NCBI GenBank assembly: GCA_963665785.1
Contig: OY762456.1
Location: 1,612,001-1,676,000, forward strand
DNA length: 64,000 nucleotides
From: UBA7455 sp026713185
GTDB taxonomy: Bacteria; Pseudomonadota; Gammaproteobacteria; Pseudomonadales; Azotimanducaceae
Reading direction: 5' to 3'
The notes under the pieces were generated by a model that ran no database searches, was not told the origin of the DNA, and saw nothing but the letters and a program-made list of their open reading frames with translations. The translations under genes were made by a program, and so were the position numbers. The number at the start of each line of letters is the position of its first letter. Positions within the stretch are counted from its first letter, which is position 1. Shown piece by piece: positions 1-8,687 of this stretch.

Positions 1-97
1 TAAGTGAATTGACGCCACTAACCTCGCGAACCAGAGGAAGATAAACGGAACCTGTTGAAATAGCAGCGCTGCTGCGAGTGATTATAGGAATCAGCAT

Positions 98-214
98 ATG
101 ACACGAACCATCAGTAAAGTGGCTAAAGAACTCAACATCAAAGTTGAGACGGTGTGCTTCTATGAGCGTCGAGGGCTGATCGAACAGCTTTCCAACTCGA
201 CGCTGCGACATTAG
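98..214 (+). pseudogene. Truncated MerR-family regulator, N-terminal remnant
   Basis: An ATG at 98 opens a 38-codon frame. Its first 30 residues (TISKVAKELNIKVETV, then FYERRGLIEQ) are the N-terminal helix-turn-helix of MerR-type metal or stress regulators, which normally run 120-150 residues. The family has Arg in VRFYE; here it is Cys, consistent with decay. The frame leaves homology at about residue 32, exactly where a copy of the palindromic repeat begins, and stops at TAG inside it. The effector domain is gone and no MerR target gene is adjacent. The rest of the 348 bases before the next gene holds only the repeat and, near 335-339, the AAGGA ribosome site of the heme A synthase gene. 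MerR origin is clear from motif recognition; the subfamily is not. Confidence 0.6.
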
Positions 215-246
215 GCTTACGCAAACTAACGCCCCAAAGCTATCTG
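191..246 (+). repeat. Palindromic repeat, partial copy A (right arm)
   Basis: These bases match the right part of the 145-bp palindromic element seen in full at 32257-32401 and 37543-37687, including the 26-base arm gcaaactaacgcccc followed by aaagctatctg. The left arm and most of the centre are missing. The copy starts at the point where the merR fragment loses homology. Several substitutions relative to the full copies suggest an old, decaying insertion. Confidence 0.75.
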
Positions 247-348
247 CTGTGGGTCGGATGTCGTGTGTATGTGTTGGACAGGTGATGGTCATTGGCATGT
301 GGACTGGCGCCGGGATAAAATTCGCGCAGCGGATCAAGGACTGTTTCC

Positions 349-1365
349 ATGAATCAAGATGACAGGATTGTTGCCAACTGGCTCACCTGTGTATGCGTTG
401 TCATTATTTGTATTGTCATTGCCGGCGGGGTGACTCGTCTGACGCACAGTGGTTTGTCGATGGTGGACTGGCAGCCGATTCTGGGGGTTGTGCCTCCATT
501 GAGTGAAGCCGCATGGCAGTCGGCATTTGATGCATACAAGCAGTATCCTGAATATCAGAAAGTAAATCGTGATATGCAGCTTCCCGAATTCAAGATAATT
601 TACTATTGGGAGTATGTACATCGCCTGCTGGGTCGGCTGGCCGGCATCGTATTCCTCATCCCCTTTATTATCCTGCTGTATATGAAGAAAATCCGAACCG
701 AACTGGCGCCGCATTTGGTGATAGCTTTTATCCTGGGTGGATGCCAGGGACTTCTGGGCTGGTATATGGTTAAAAGTGGCCTGATTGACATGCCCAGAGT
801 AAGCCACTACAGGCTGGCGGCGCACCTGATGCTGGCACTGTTTCTACTCGCATATCTTTCCTGGTTGATTCTGGGACTGCGGCAAATCAACCCGCAACCG
901 GTCAATCGTACAATGAGATCCCTGATACTGGTGATGGCATTGGTTCTGGGCATTCAACTCGTTTACGGTGCTTTTGTGGCCGGATTACGAGCCGGTATTG
1001 GTTTTAACAGCTTCCCCTTGATGAACGGCAGGTTTTTGGCGGAAGCGGCAACGATGATGACGCCAGGCTGGCTGAACCTGGTGGAGAATGGCGCCATGGT
1101 GCAATTTCTGCACCGGTGGCTGGGTTTCCTGCTGCTGGTAATCGCCATTGCGGGTGCAGTTTTCGCCGTGAAAAGTCAGTCAGCAGAACAACTGAAGATC
1201 GGCTGGTTTGTTCTCGCCGCCGTGATGACATTACAGTTTGTTCTGGGTGTGAGCACATTACTGATGCATGTCCCTCTGGTTCTGGCAAGTCTGCATCAGG
1301 TCGGAGCTGTTCTGGTGATCCTGTGTGTCGTCTATCTGCTCTATACAGGCAGGAAATCGCAGTGA
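349..1365 (+). CDS. ctaA: Heme A synthase (CtaA/COX15)
   Basis: Integral membrane enzyme that oxidises the C8 methyl of heme O to a formyl group, giving heme A for aa3-type cytochrome oxidase. The 338-residue protein has about eight hydrophobic segments. It carries the family signatures GGVTRLTHSGLSMVDW (residues about 26-41), the paired-histidine motif WEYVHRLLGR (His91), a second LHRWLGF near 254 and SLHQVGAVLV near 316. Length and topology fit the alphaproteobacterial/mitochondrial-like long form. AAGGA at 335-339 lies 9 bases ahead of the ATG. The gene overlaps nadE by four bases (GTGA), so the two are probably co-transcribed. No cox structural genes are in view. Confidence 0.93.
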   Translation: MNQDDRIVANWLTCVCVVIICIVIAGGVTRLTHSGLSMVDWQPILGVVPPLSEAAWQSAFDAYKQYPEYQKVNRDMQLPEFKIIYYWEYVHRLLGRLAGIVFLIPFIILLYMKKIRTELAPHLVIAFILGGCQGLLGWYMVKSGLIDMPRVSHYRLAAHLMLALFLLAYLSWLILGLRQINPQPVNRTMRSLILVMALVLGIQLVYGAFVAGLRAGIGFNSFPLMNGRFLAEAATMMTPGWLNLVENGAMVQFLHRWLGFLLLVIAIAGAVFAVKSQSAEQLKIGWFVLAAVMTLQFVLGVSTLLMHVPLVLASLHQVGAVLVILCVVYLLYTGRKSQ

Positions 1366-3113
1366 AAGTATGCCTTGCACAGATCAATACTACGCCAGGT
1401 GATTTCGATGGCAATTTTGAAAAGATTATTGCGGGAATAGATATTGCGAACGAAAATCAATGTGACGTTATCGTCTTTCCTGAACTGTCGATACCCGGTT
1501 ATCTGAGCCAGGATCTGGTTTACAACCCTGCCTATATAGAACGTAATCTCTCCGTACTTGACGACATCATCCGCTATACCATGAGTTGTCATGCGGGGTT
1601 GCATGTGGTTGCAGGTTATATCGAAGAAAACAAAGGTGCAGGGAAACCGTTCTTCAACATGGCGGCTGTTATCGCTGGTGGGAAACTGCTGGCTGGTTAC
1701 CGGAAACAGTTATTGCCCTTCTACGACGTATTCGATGAACTGAGATATTACGAACCGGGGAAGGAACTGACTATTGTTGAAATTGCCGGCAGATCAGTGG
1801 GTATTGCTATCTGCGAGGACCTCTGGAATGACAAGGACTCGGATGATTATCATTATGAAGGTAATCCGCTTACCAGGTATCGGGAACAGGGAGTGGATGT
1901 CATCCTTTCCCTGAACAGTTCTCCCTATGTCCATGCCAAGGCACTGAAGAGAATCGGTGTCATTGCACCGGGTGTGGAATCTTCTGTATCCGTGGTTTAT
2001 GTGAACCAGTGCGGAGGCCAGGATGAATTGGTATTCGATGGTCAGAGCTTTGTTCTGCATCAGGGTAATCTGCTCCACCTGTGTACGAATATTGGGGAAG
2101 ATACGTATGATGTAGTGGACCTGGATACTGCCAGACCACTGGTAGCAGATGTTGTGAAGCACGGGAATCTGCTGCAGCAACATTGTGTCGGGTTGTTTGA
2201 TCTACTGGTTTTGTGTCTCAGGGACTACATGCAGAAGTCAGGATTTACCCAGGCCGTAGTTGCCTCCAGTGGAGGTGTGGATTCTGCCGTGGTCTGCAAG
2301 ATAGCCTGTGCTGCTGTCGGTCCTGCCAATGTACATGCCATTCGGATGCCATCAATCTTCAGTTCCGATCATTCAAGATTGGATGCCATGCAGTTGCATG
2401 AGAATCTTGGATGCTGGGATTACGAAGTGCCCATCGATCATGAATCGACACTGATGGAGTTGAATCGCCGATTCCTGCTCTATGAGCATCCGGATAATCT
2501 GGTCAATCGCGTCATGTCCCAAAATTCATATGCATCAGTTGCTGACGAGAATATCCAGGCGAGACTTCGTGATCTCTATGTCATGCACTTCAGTAATGCC
2601 TATGGCGCCATGCCTCTTTCAACGGGCAATAAAACCGAATCTGCCTGTGGCTACTATACCCACTTTGACATGAATTTCAGTTTTGCACCGATCAAGGATC
2701 TGTATAAGTTTCAGGTAATGGATATTGCAGGAAAACATCCGGACATTCCGGAGAACATCTGGCAAAAACCGCCGAGTGCAGAACTGGCTAAGTACCAGAC
2801 TGATGAAAGCAGTCTGTTACCTTATTCGATTCTTGATCCTATTGTGCGGGCTCATGTGGAGGACTACGTGAGTACTTTCGATGGCTTTTCCGAATGGGTC
2901 AAGGCTTTGAAGGGTGTCGAGAGGATTTCTGGCAATATTGACGAGTTGTTGTTCTGGCTGGACTCGGAAAGTGCTGTGGTGGACTTTAACAGGATACTCA
3001 GCCTGATTGGGAAAATGGAATACAAACGGAGGCAGACTTGCCCCGGTACCAAGGTCTCCAAAGTTGCCTTTGGAATTGGCAGACGTATCCCGATAGTTGA
3101 GAAATGGTCCTGA
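1362..3113 (+). CDS. nadE: Glutamine-dependent NAD+ synthetase
   Basis: Catalyses the last step of NAD synthesis, amidating nicotinic acid adenine dinucleotide with ammonia released from glutamine. The N-terminal nitrilase-type glutaminase domain shows the Glu41-Lys115-Cys151 triad (FPELSIPGY, YRKQLLPF, AICEDLW). The C-terminal synthetase domain has the PP-loop SSGGVDSAVV near residue 303. The protein is 583 residues when read from GTG 1362. That start is chosen because VKVCLAQINTTPGDF is the usual N-terminus and because the GTG overlaps the ctaA stop. The open frame reaches 246 bases further upstream but only over ctaA. Pairing with ctaA has no obvious functional logic. Confidence 0.93.
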   Translation: MKVCLAQINTTPGDFDGNFEKIIAGIDIANENQCDVIVFPELSIPGYLSQDLVYNPAYIERNLSVLDDIIRYTMSCHAGLHVVAGYIEENKGAGKPFFNMAAVIAGGKLLAGYRKQLLPFYDVFDELRYYEPGKELTIVEIAGRSVGIAICEDLWNDKDSDDYHYEGNPLTRYREQGVDVILSLNSSPYVHAKALKRIGVIAPGVESSVSVVYVNQCGGQDELVFDGQSFVLHQGNLLHLCTNIGEDTYDVVDLDTARPLVADVVKHGNLLQQHCVGLFDLLVLCLRDYMQKSGFTQAVVASSGGVDSAVVCKIACAAVGPANVHAIRMPSIFSSDHSRLDAMQLHENLGCWDYEVPIDHESTLMELNRRFLLYEHPDNLVNRVMSQNSYASVADENIQARLRDLYVMHFSNAYGAMPLSTGNKTESACGYYTHFDMNFSFAPIKDLYKFQVMDIAGKHPDIPENIWQKPPSAELAKYQTDESSLLPYSILDPIVRAHVEDYVSTFDGFSEWVKALKGVERISGNIDELLFWLDSESAVVDFNRILSLIGKMEYKRRQTCPGTKVSKVAFGIGRRIPIVEKWS

Positions 3114-3156
3114 ATATATGGTATTTTTCTGACATGAATACGAGAGATTCCTTAAT

Positions 3157-4008
3157 TTGAACCAATCCAAGACGTCGACACGTTTGCTGCTTGTCAGTGC
3201 GGTGATCATTCTTATCATCCTGGCAGGTGGACCACTGGGTTACAAATATTTTATGGCGCCCATGATGCCATCACTGATGAGCCTTGTTTTGGCCTTTGCT
3301 GGTGGATTGCTGCTATTCGTTTCTGCAGTTGTCATGTTGTTCATCGCATTGCGACAAAAGTTGCTAAAAGACCGGAATCTCCTGTTGATCACCATGGTGC
3401 TCAGCTCGGTGCCGGTTATCGTGATGTTGCCACAATTTATAGCATTGCTGTCAGTGCCGCCTATCCACGATATTACGACCGATACGGTTAATCCACCGGT
3501 ATTTGATGCCATAGTACCATTGCGGGCGGGTGCACTTAATTCGCTGGTATACGGATCAGGTCTCCTTGCGGCGGACATTCTGGCGAATAAAGAAAATATT
3601 GACTACCCACAGGCATTTAAAACAGAAATTCACATGATGCCGGATTCGTCTGATGTTCTGGAAAACGAGTCAAACTCCATGCATGCTGCAGTTCTTTCGT
3701 ATATGCAATCTGCTGCCTATCCGCACATACAGTCTCTGGATACCGGCCTTGGGATGGCGCAGGCAGTATCCAGAGCCGAAACGGTTTTGGGAGAGCAGGG
3801 GCTTGATATCGTTGCCGTCAATGCTGAAAAAGGACTGGTGGAGGCAACGGAAACATCGTTCTGGTTTGGCTTCAAGAATGACGTTGTGGTTCGGGTGACT
3901 GCAATTGATAATGGGTCAAGAATTGATGTGCGCTCGGTATCCCGCATGGGTATCAGCGACATCGGTAAAAATGCCGCCCGGATAGAACAATTCCTGCGGG
4001 CATTTTAA
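3157..4008 (+). CDS. DUF1499 family membrane protein
   Basis: A 283-residue protein with three predicted transmembrane helices in the first 110 residues (about 8-28, 40-65, 75-95). A DUF1499 domain follows; its signatures are PPIHDITTD near 105 and EATETSFWFGFKNDVVVRV with RIDVRSVSRMGISDIG near the C-terminus. The family is widespread in marine proteobacteria and has no established function. The start is TTG at 3157, preceded by gagag at 3141-3145; no ATG fits the homologous N-terminus. It follows nadE by 43 bases on the same strand. Family assignment is from recognised motifs. Confidence 0.75.
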   Translation: MNQSKTSTRLLLVSAVIILIILAGGPLGYKYFMAPMMPSLMSLVLAFAGGLLLFVSAVVMLFIALRQKLLKDRNLLLITMVLSSVPVIVMLPQFIALLSVPPIHDITTDTVNPPVFDAIVPLRAGALNSLVYGSGLLAADILANKENIDYPQAFKTEIHMMPDSSDVLENESNSMHAAVLSYMQSAAYPHIQSLDTGLGMAQAVSRAETVLGEQGLDIVAVNAEKGLVEATETSFWFGFKNDVVVRVTAIDNGSRIDVRSVSRMGISDIGKNAARIEQFLRAF

Positions 4009-4068
4009 AAAGGGTCAGACCTCAACTCTACAGTGTATGATTTTATTTTCACGGTGTCCGACACACAG

Positions 4069-4117
4069 CAGATGGTATTGGGGTGTTCATTTGCGTAAGC
4101 CTGATGTCGGAGCGCCA
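4069..4117 (-). repeat. Palindromic repeat, partial copy B
   Basis: Carries one 26-base arm (cagatggtattggggtgt plus tcatttgc) followed by gtaagcctgatgtcggagcgcc. It matches the outer 49 bases of the full element, in the orientation of copy C. The rest is absent. It ends 12 bases from the gatB stop codon. The preceding 4010-4021 holds gggtcagacctc, a relative of the ggggtctgacccc hairpin near 29285. Confidence 0.7.
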
Positions 4118-4129
4118 AACAGAATCTTC

Positions 4130-5569
4130 TTACCCCAGTTTTTTCCGGAGAAGGTCATTGGCAAGAGCGGGATTGGCCTTCCCACCAGTCTCTTTCATTA
4201 CCTGACCGACAAAGAATCCGAGCAGCCTGGACCTGCCTGCACGATATTGTTCCACTTGTTTCGGGTTCTCGTCAAAAATCCTGTCTATTAACGTCCCGAG
4301 TTCACTATTGTCGGAAACCTGCATGAGATTATTGTCTTTGATGTAGTCGTCAACGGAAGTCGTATTGCCATACCAAAGTGCATCGAGGAGATCTTTCGCA
4401 GTCTTGCCGTTAATAGTGTTATCCCTGATTCTGGTCAACAGCGTTCCTAATTGAGATGAAGACACGGGAATATTCGATATCTCAAGATCATCTCTGTGCA
4501 TTCTTCCCAGCAACTCCACGCGTATCCAGTTTGAGGCCAGTTTCGCATCGCCACATTGCCCGGAAACAGTTTCAAAGTATTCAGCCAACGCGGGACTGGC
4601 GGCAAGCACCCGGGCATCGTCCAGTGATAGATGTAAATCGGTGTGAAACCTGTTGGCTCTTTCCCGTGGTAATTCAGGCATCTGCCGGCGTATGTTTTCG
4701 ATATAAGCATGATCGATTTCAATTGGCAGCAGATCCGGTTCGGGGAAGTAACGGTAGTCCATGGCGGTTTCCTTGCTGCGCATGGGGCGTGTTTCATCTC
4801 TGTCAGGATCATACAATCGGGTCTCCTGCATGATACTTCCACCAGATTCCAGAATCTCAATCTGACGGGCAATCTCATAACGGATGGCCCTGTCCAGGAA
4901 GCGAAATGAGTTCACATTCTTGGTTTCGGTTCGCGTACCCAACACATCGGAACCATATGGACGAACAGATACGTTAGCGTCACATCGCAATGAACCCTGG
5001 GACATTTCTCCATCGGATACTCCCAGGTAAGTCACCAACTGATGAATATACCGTGCATAAGAGATGGCCTCAGCAGAAGAACGCATATCAGGTTCCGAAA
5101 CGATCTCCAGCAGCGGAATACCGGCCCGGTTGAGATCAATTCCGGTTCTGTCATGGAAGTCCTCGTGCAGTGATTTACCGGCGTCTTCTTCCAGATGAGC
5201 CCGAGTGATATTGATGGTTTTCATCGAGCCATCTGCAAGTGGTATCTCCACGGACCCACCGAGTACAATGGGTTTGTCCATTTGGGTAATCTGGTACCCT
5301 TTAGGCAAGTCTGGATAAAAGTAATTCTTCCTGTCAAAGGCTGAAACCAGATTGATACTGCCACCTACACCCAGTCCAAATGCAATTGCTTTCGGATAGA
5401 CTTCAGCATTCACAACGGGAAGCACTCCCGGGAAACCCAGATCAATAGCACATGCCTGGGAGTTGGGTTCAGAACCAAAGGTCGTACTTGCCCCGGAAAA
5501 TATCTTGGTCCGGGTCTGTAACTGGACATGAATTTCCAGGCCGATGACGACTTCCCATTGCTGTCTCAT
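4130..5569 (-). CDS. gatB: Asp/Glu-tRNA amidotransferase subunit B
   Basis: Subunit of the GatCAB transamidosome, which converts misacylated Asp-tRNA(Asn) and Glu-tRNA(Gln) to the amide forms. The 479-residue protein begins with WEVVIGLEIHVQLQTRTKIFS, the standard GatB N-terminus, and contains DLPKGYQITQ, RAGIPLLEIVSEPDMR and SQGSLRCDANVSVRP, which are conserved for kinase activity and metal binding. The C-terminal GatB/YqeY tail is complete (FVGQVMKETGGKANP). It is the last gene of gatC-gatA-gatB on the minus strand, three bases after gatA. A partial repeat lies just past its stop. Confidence 0.97.
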   Translation of the reverse strand: MRQQWEVVIGLEIHVQLQTRTKIFSGASTTFGSEPNSQACAIDLGFPGVLPVVNAEVYPKAIAFGLGVGGSINLVSAFDRKNYFYPDLPKGYQITQMDKPIVLGGSVEIPLADGSMKTINITRAHLEEDAGKSLHEDFHDRTGIDLNRAGIPLLEIVSEPDMRSSAEAISYARYIHQLVTYLGVSDGEMSQGSLRCDANVSVRPYGSDVLGTRTETKNVNSFRFLDRAIRYEIARQIEILESGGSIMQETRLYDPDRDETRPMRSKETAMDYRYFPEPDLLPIEIDHAYIENIRRQMPELPRERANRFHTDLHLSLDDARVLAASPALAEYFETVSGQCGDAKLASNWIRVELLGRMHRDDLEISNIPVSSSQLGTLLTRIRDNTINGKTAKDLLDALWYGNTTSVDDYIKDNNLMQVSDNSELGTLIDRIFDENPKQVEQYRAGRSRLLGFFVGQVMKETGGKANPALANDLLRKKLG

Positions 5570-5572
5570 GGA

Positions 5573-7033
5573 TCACTCACCGGTTTCGAGTTCGGGACTT
5601 CTGAGATGCCAGTCGGTCTGTTGCTGGAACTGGTGAGCAGTCGCAAGCAATCTCGATTCGTCCAGATGGTCTCCGATGAGTTGCAGACCCACAGGCAGTT
5701 GATCTGCAAATCCGGAAGGTATGGACATGGCTGGCAATCCTGCCAGATTACCGCCGATAGTATAGATGTCCTGCAGATACATTGAAACCTGATCGTCGGT
5801 CTTTTCTCCAAGTTTGAACGCAGGTTGCGGGGTGGCGGGACCTAGAAGAATATCCACCTGTTCAAATGCATTTTTGAAGTCATTGCTGATCAGACGTCGA
5901 ATCTGTTGTGCCTTTCTATAGTATGCATCGTAGTAACCTGTAGAAAGGGCAAAGGTGCCTACCATAATTCGCCTCTTCACTTCGTTACCAAAACCCTGAC
6001 TACGTGATCGTTTATACAGATCTTCCAGATTCATGGGATGATCACACCGATACCCAAATCTTACACCATCATAACGGGACAGATTTGCGGAGGCTTCTGC
6101 TGATGCAAGGACGTAATAGGCAGGTACTGAATATTTGATATTAGGAAGGCTGACACTGGTTATCCTGACGCCCATATCCTCAAAAACGCGGACAGCGTTC
6201 ATAATGACCTTTTCTGACCTGGAATCCAGCCCTTCCCTGAAGAATTCATCACATAGACCTATACGTAACGTCGAAAGCGACTGGTTCAGGGATGCACTAT
6301 AATCAGGTACGGGGTCAGTCAGACTTGTAGAATCACGTTTGTCCCGTCCTGCCATAATCCCCAGTAGAAGGGCGGCGTCTTCTGCGGTCCGGGTCATTGG
6401 TCCAGCCTGGTCCAGACTTGACGCAAATGCGATCATCCCCCATCTGGATATACGACCGTAAGTCGGTTTGAATCCGGTGATGCCGCAATGTGCAGAAGGC
6501 TGGCGAATCGATCCTCCTGTATCCGTACCCGTGGCAGCGGAACAAAGACCGGCCGCTACCGCAGCGGCGGAGCCGCCTGATGATCCCCCCGGCACCCTCG
6601 ACTGGTCCCATGGATTCCTGACAGCGCCGAAGTAGGAGTTCTCATTACTGGACCCCATGGCAAACTCATCCATATTGGTCTTGCCAATAGTGATGGCGCC
6701 AGCAGAGTGCAGCTTTTCAACCACAGTGGATTCATAGGGTGCAGTGAAATTATCCAGCATGAGACTGCCGGCTGTTGTGCGCACACCCCGGGTACAGAAA
6801 ATGTCTTTATGGGCGATAGGTATACCAGACAGAAGTGCGCTATCGCGACCTCCAGCACGGTCTTCATCTGCGTTTTTTGCAGCCTCCAGGGCTTTATTTT
6901 CCAACACGGTAATGTAGCAGTTGAGCGGAGCCAGTTTTTTGATTCTTTCCAGGTAATGGCTGGTTAGCTCTACTGCACTGTATTTTCCGGTCTTCAGGTC
7001 TTTCAGTTGCTGGACAATGCTGCGGTTGTGCAT
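5573..7033 (-). CDS. gatA: Asp/Glu-tRNA amidotransferase subunit A
   Basis: The amidase subunit of GatCAB, which supplies ammonia from glutamine. The 486-residue amidase-signature protein shows the catalytic Lys in PIAHKDIF, the Gly/Ser-rich stretch VPGGSSGGSAAAVAAG and the nucleophile region TGTDTGGSIRQPS. The length is typical. The ATG at 7033 overlaps the gatC stop by one base (TAATG), so translation is coupled. The C-terminus ends in the usual LADQLPVGLQLIG segment plus a short tail. Confidence 0.97.
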   Translation of the reverse strand: MHNRSIVQQLKDLKTGKYSAVELTSHYLERIKKLAPLNCYITVLENKALEAAKNADEDRAGGRDSALLSGIPIAHKDIFCTRGVRTTAGSLMLDNFTAPYESTVVEKLHSAGAITIGKTNMDEFAMGSSNENSYFGAVRNPWDQSRVPGGSSGGSAAAVAAGLCSAATGTDTGGSIRQPSAHCGITGFKPTYGRISRWGMIAFASSLDQAGPMTRTAEDAALLLGIMAGRDKRDSTSLTDPVPDYSASLNQSLSTLRIGLCDEFFREGLDSRSEKVIMNAVRVFEDMGVRITSVSLPNIKYSVPAYYVLASAEASANLSRYDGVRFGYRCDHPMNLEDLYKRSRSQGFGNEVKRRIMVGTFALSTGYYDAYYRKAQQIRRLISNDFKNAFEQVDILLGPATPQPAFKLGEKTDDQVSMYLQDIYTIGGNLAGLPAMSIPSGFADQLPVGLQLIGDHLDESRLLATAHQFQQQTDWHLRSPELETGE

Positions 7034-7320
7034 TAGTCGACAACCCTGGGAACCAGATATACACCGTCCCGGGCTTCTGGCGCCAGCTTTTGAAATTCCT
7101 CACGGTGACTGGATTCGGTAACTTCGTCAGGACGGAGCCACTGAGTTGCATCCAGTGGATGTGACATGGGTATGACTGTCGATGTATTGACTTCCTGCAT
7201 TTGCTCCACGAGAGCCAGAATCTCCGACATGCTGCCTGAAATAACCGACAGGTCCTCATTGCTGAAGACCAATTGTGCTAATTCGGCAGTTTCTTTAACC
7301 ACTTTTTCTGAAATATTCAC
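7033..7320 (-). CDS. gatC: Asp/Glu-tRNA amidotransferase subunit C
   Basis: The small GatCAB subunit, which acts as a strap between GatA and GatB. Read from GTG at 7320 it is 95 residues, the family norm, starting NISEKVVKETAELAQLVFS and ending LRPDEVTESSHREEF...YLVPRVVD. The GTG is preceded by ggag at a spacing of about 8. The frame remains open 93 bases upstream to an ATG at 7413, but that extension matches nothing in the family and would pass through the likely promoter. First gene of gatCAB and divergent from mreB. Confidence 0.92.
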   Translation of the reverse strand: MNISEKVVKETAELAQLVFSNEDLSVISGSMSEILALVEQMQEVNTSTVIPMSHPLDATQWLRPDEVTESSHREEFQKLAPEARDGVYLVPRVVD

Positions 7321-7389
7321 ACATGAATCTCCGGTAAGGCGTGGAATCCTAATGGGGATTGGCAGATTCTGCAATAAAGGGTTTGAATT

Positions 7390-7418
7390 TTCATAGATTC
7401 TGAATGTAGACAATGCAA
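7390..7418 (-). promoter_or_regulatory. Possible gatCAB promoter
   Basis: On the minus strand TTGCAT (7418-7413) and TATGAA (7395-7390) are separated by 17 bases, each matching the sigma-70 consensus at four of six positions. It lies 70 bases ahead of the gatC GTG. It is read by eye only and is a weak match. Confidence 0.35.
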
Positions 7419-7543
7419 AACTTCGCTTGAATGAAATCCTTATCGAATGATAGAGTTACAGGATATTTTGAAACTAAAAAACAAGGTCAGGTTTTAAAAG
7501 CCGGACATTGTCCAACTACATCATATTTATAGGTGCCCCTGTA

Positions 7544-8596
7544 ATGTTAAAGAAACTCAGAGGTCTGTTTTCAAGCGATTTGTCGATTGATCTGGGGACA
7601 GCAAATACATTAATTTTTGTTGCTGAAAAGGGCATTGTTCTGGATGAGCCATCGGTTGTTGCGATTCGACAACAAGACGGTCAGAAGACCATTGTTGCAG
7701 TTGGAATTGACGCCAAACGAATGTTGGGCCGGACTCCTGGTAATATCACTGCCATCCGTCCTCTTAAGGATGGGGTGATTGCTGACTTCCAGGTGGCGGA
7801 AAAAATGCTGCAGCACTTTATCAAAAAGGTTCATGAAACAAACCACTTTGTCCGACCATCCCCAAGGGTGTTGGTTTGCGTTCCCTGTCAATCAACTGAA
7901 GTTGAGAGGCGCGCAATTAAGGAGTCGATAGTCAGTGCCGGAGCACGCAATGTTTTTTTAATGGAAGAACCCATGGCTGCAGCAATTGGCGCCGGTCTGC
8001 CAGTCGATGAAGCGATAGGTACCATGGTAGTCGATGTTGGAGGTGGTACTACTGAAATAGCCATAATGTCGCTCAGTGGAGTTGTCTATTCCCAGTCAGT
8101 GCGGGTCGGTGGGGACCGCTTTGATGAAGCAATAATCTCCTTTGTCCGGAGAAGTCAAGGCAGCTTGATCGGTGATGCGACTGCAGAGCGCATCAAGAAA
8201 GAAATCGGCATTGCATTTCCCTGCAAGGAAATTCGTGAATTGGATGTGGTGGGGCGGAATCTCGGGGAGGGAGTTCCAAGGGGATTCACACTGAACAGCA
8301 ATGAAGTCCTTGGTGCGTTGCAGGAGCCTTTGGCCATCATTGTCAACTCAGTAAAGCAGGCACTGGAGCAAACACCGCCGGAATTATCTTCTGATATTGC
8401 AGAGAGCGGGTTAGTGTTGACCGGTGGAGGTTCTTTACTTAACGGGTTGGATAATCTGCTTTCCAAAGAAACTGGATTACCGGTGATTGTGGCAGAAGAT
8501 CCACTGACTTGTGTGGCACGGGGAGGTGGACATGTCCTGGAAAATATGAAATTGCGGGGATTAAATGACATATGGGTCATTCTGTCAGAAAAATGA
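7544..8596 (+). CDS. mreB: Rod-shape determining protein MreB
   Basis: Bacterial actin homologue that forms membrane-bound filaments guiding lateral cell-wall synthesis. The 350-residue protein opens with MLKKLRGLFSSDLSIDLGTA and holds the actin-type phosphate 1 (LSIDLGTANTLIF), phosphate 2 (VVDVGGGTTEIAI) and adenosine (LVLTGGGSLL) motifs. The ATG at 7544 is used because it gives the canonical N-terminus; twelve more codons upstream are open. First gene of mreBCD, divergent from gatCAB. It implies a rod-shaped cell. Confidence 0.96.
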   Translation: MLKKLRGLFSSDLSIDLGTANTLIFVAEKGIVLDEPSVVAIRQQDGQKTIVAVGIDAKRMLGRTPGNITAIRPLKDGVIADFQVAEKMLQHFIKKVHETNHFVRPSPRVLVCVPCQSTEVERRAIKESIVSAGARNVFLMEEPMAAAIGAGLPVDEAIGTMVVDVGGGTTEIAIMSLSGVVYSQSVRVGGDRFDEAIISFVRRSQGSLIGDATAERIKKEIGIAFPCKEIRELDVVGRNLGEGVPRGFTLNSNEVLGALQEPLAIIVNSVKQALEQTPPELSSDIAESGLVLTGGGSLLNGLDNLLSKETGLPVIVAEDPLTCVARGGGHVLENMKLRGLNDIWVILSEK

Positions 8597-8687
8597 GATA
8601 AGCAGGCTATTGCTATAAGACAATCAAGACAGGACAAGGGCTATCAAACCACTGTTTCTTGTAGATTCGACGTTAAGTTACAAAACT

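Noticed and set aside
1116..1361. N-terminal extension of NadE
   Set aside because: It is the out-of-frame reading of ctaA; homology starts at GTG 1362.
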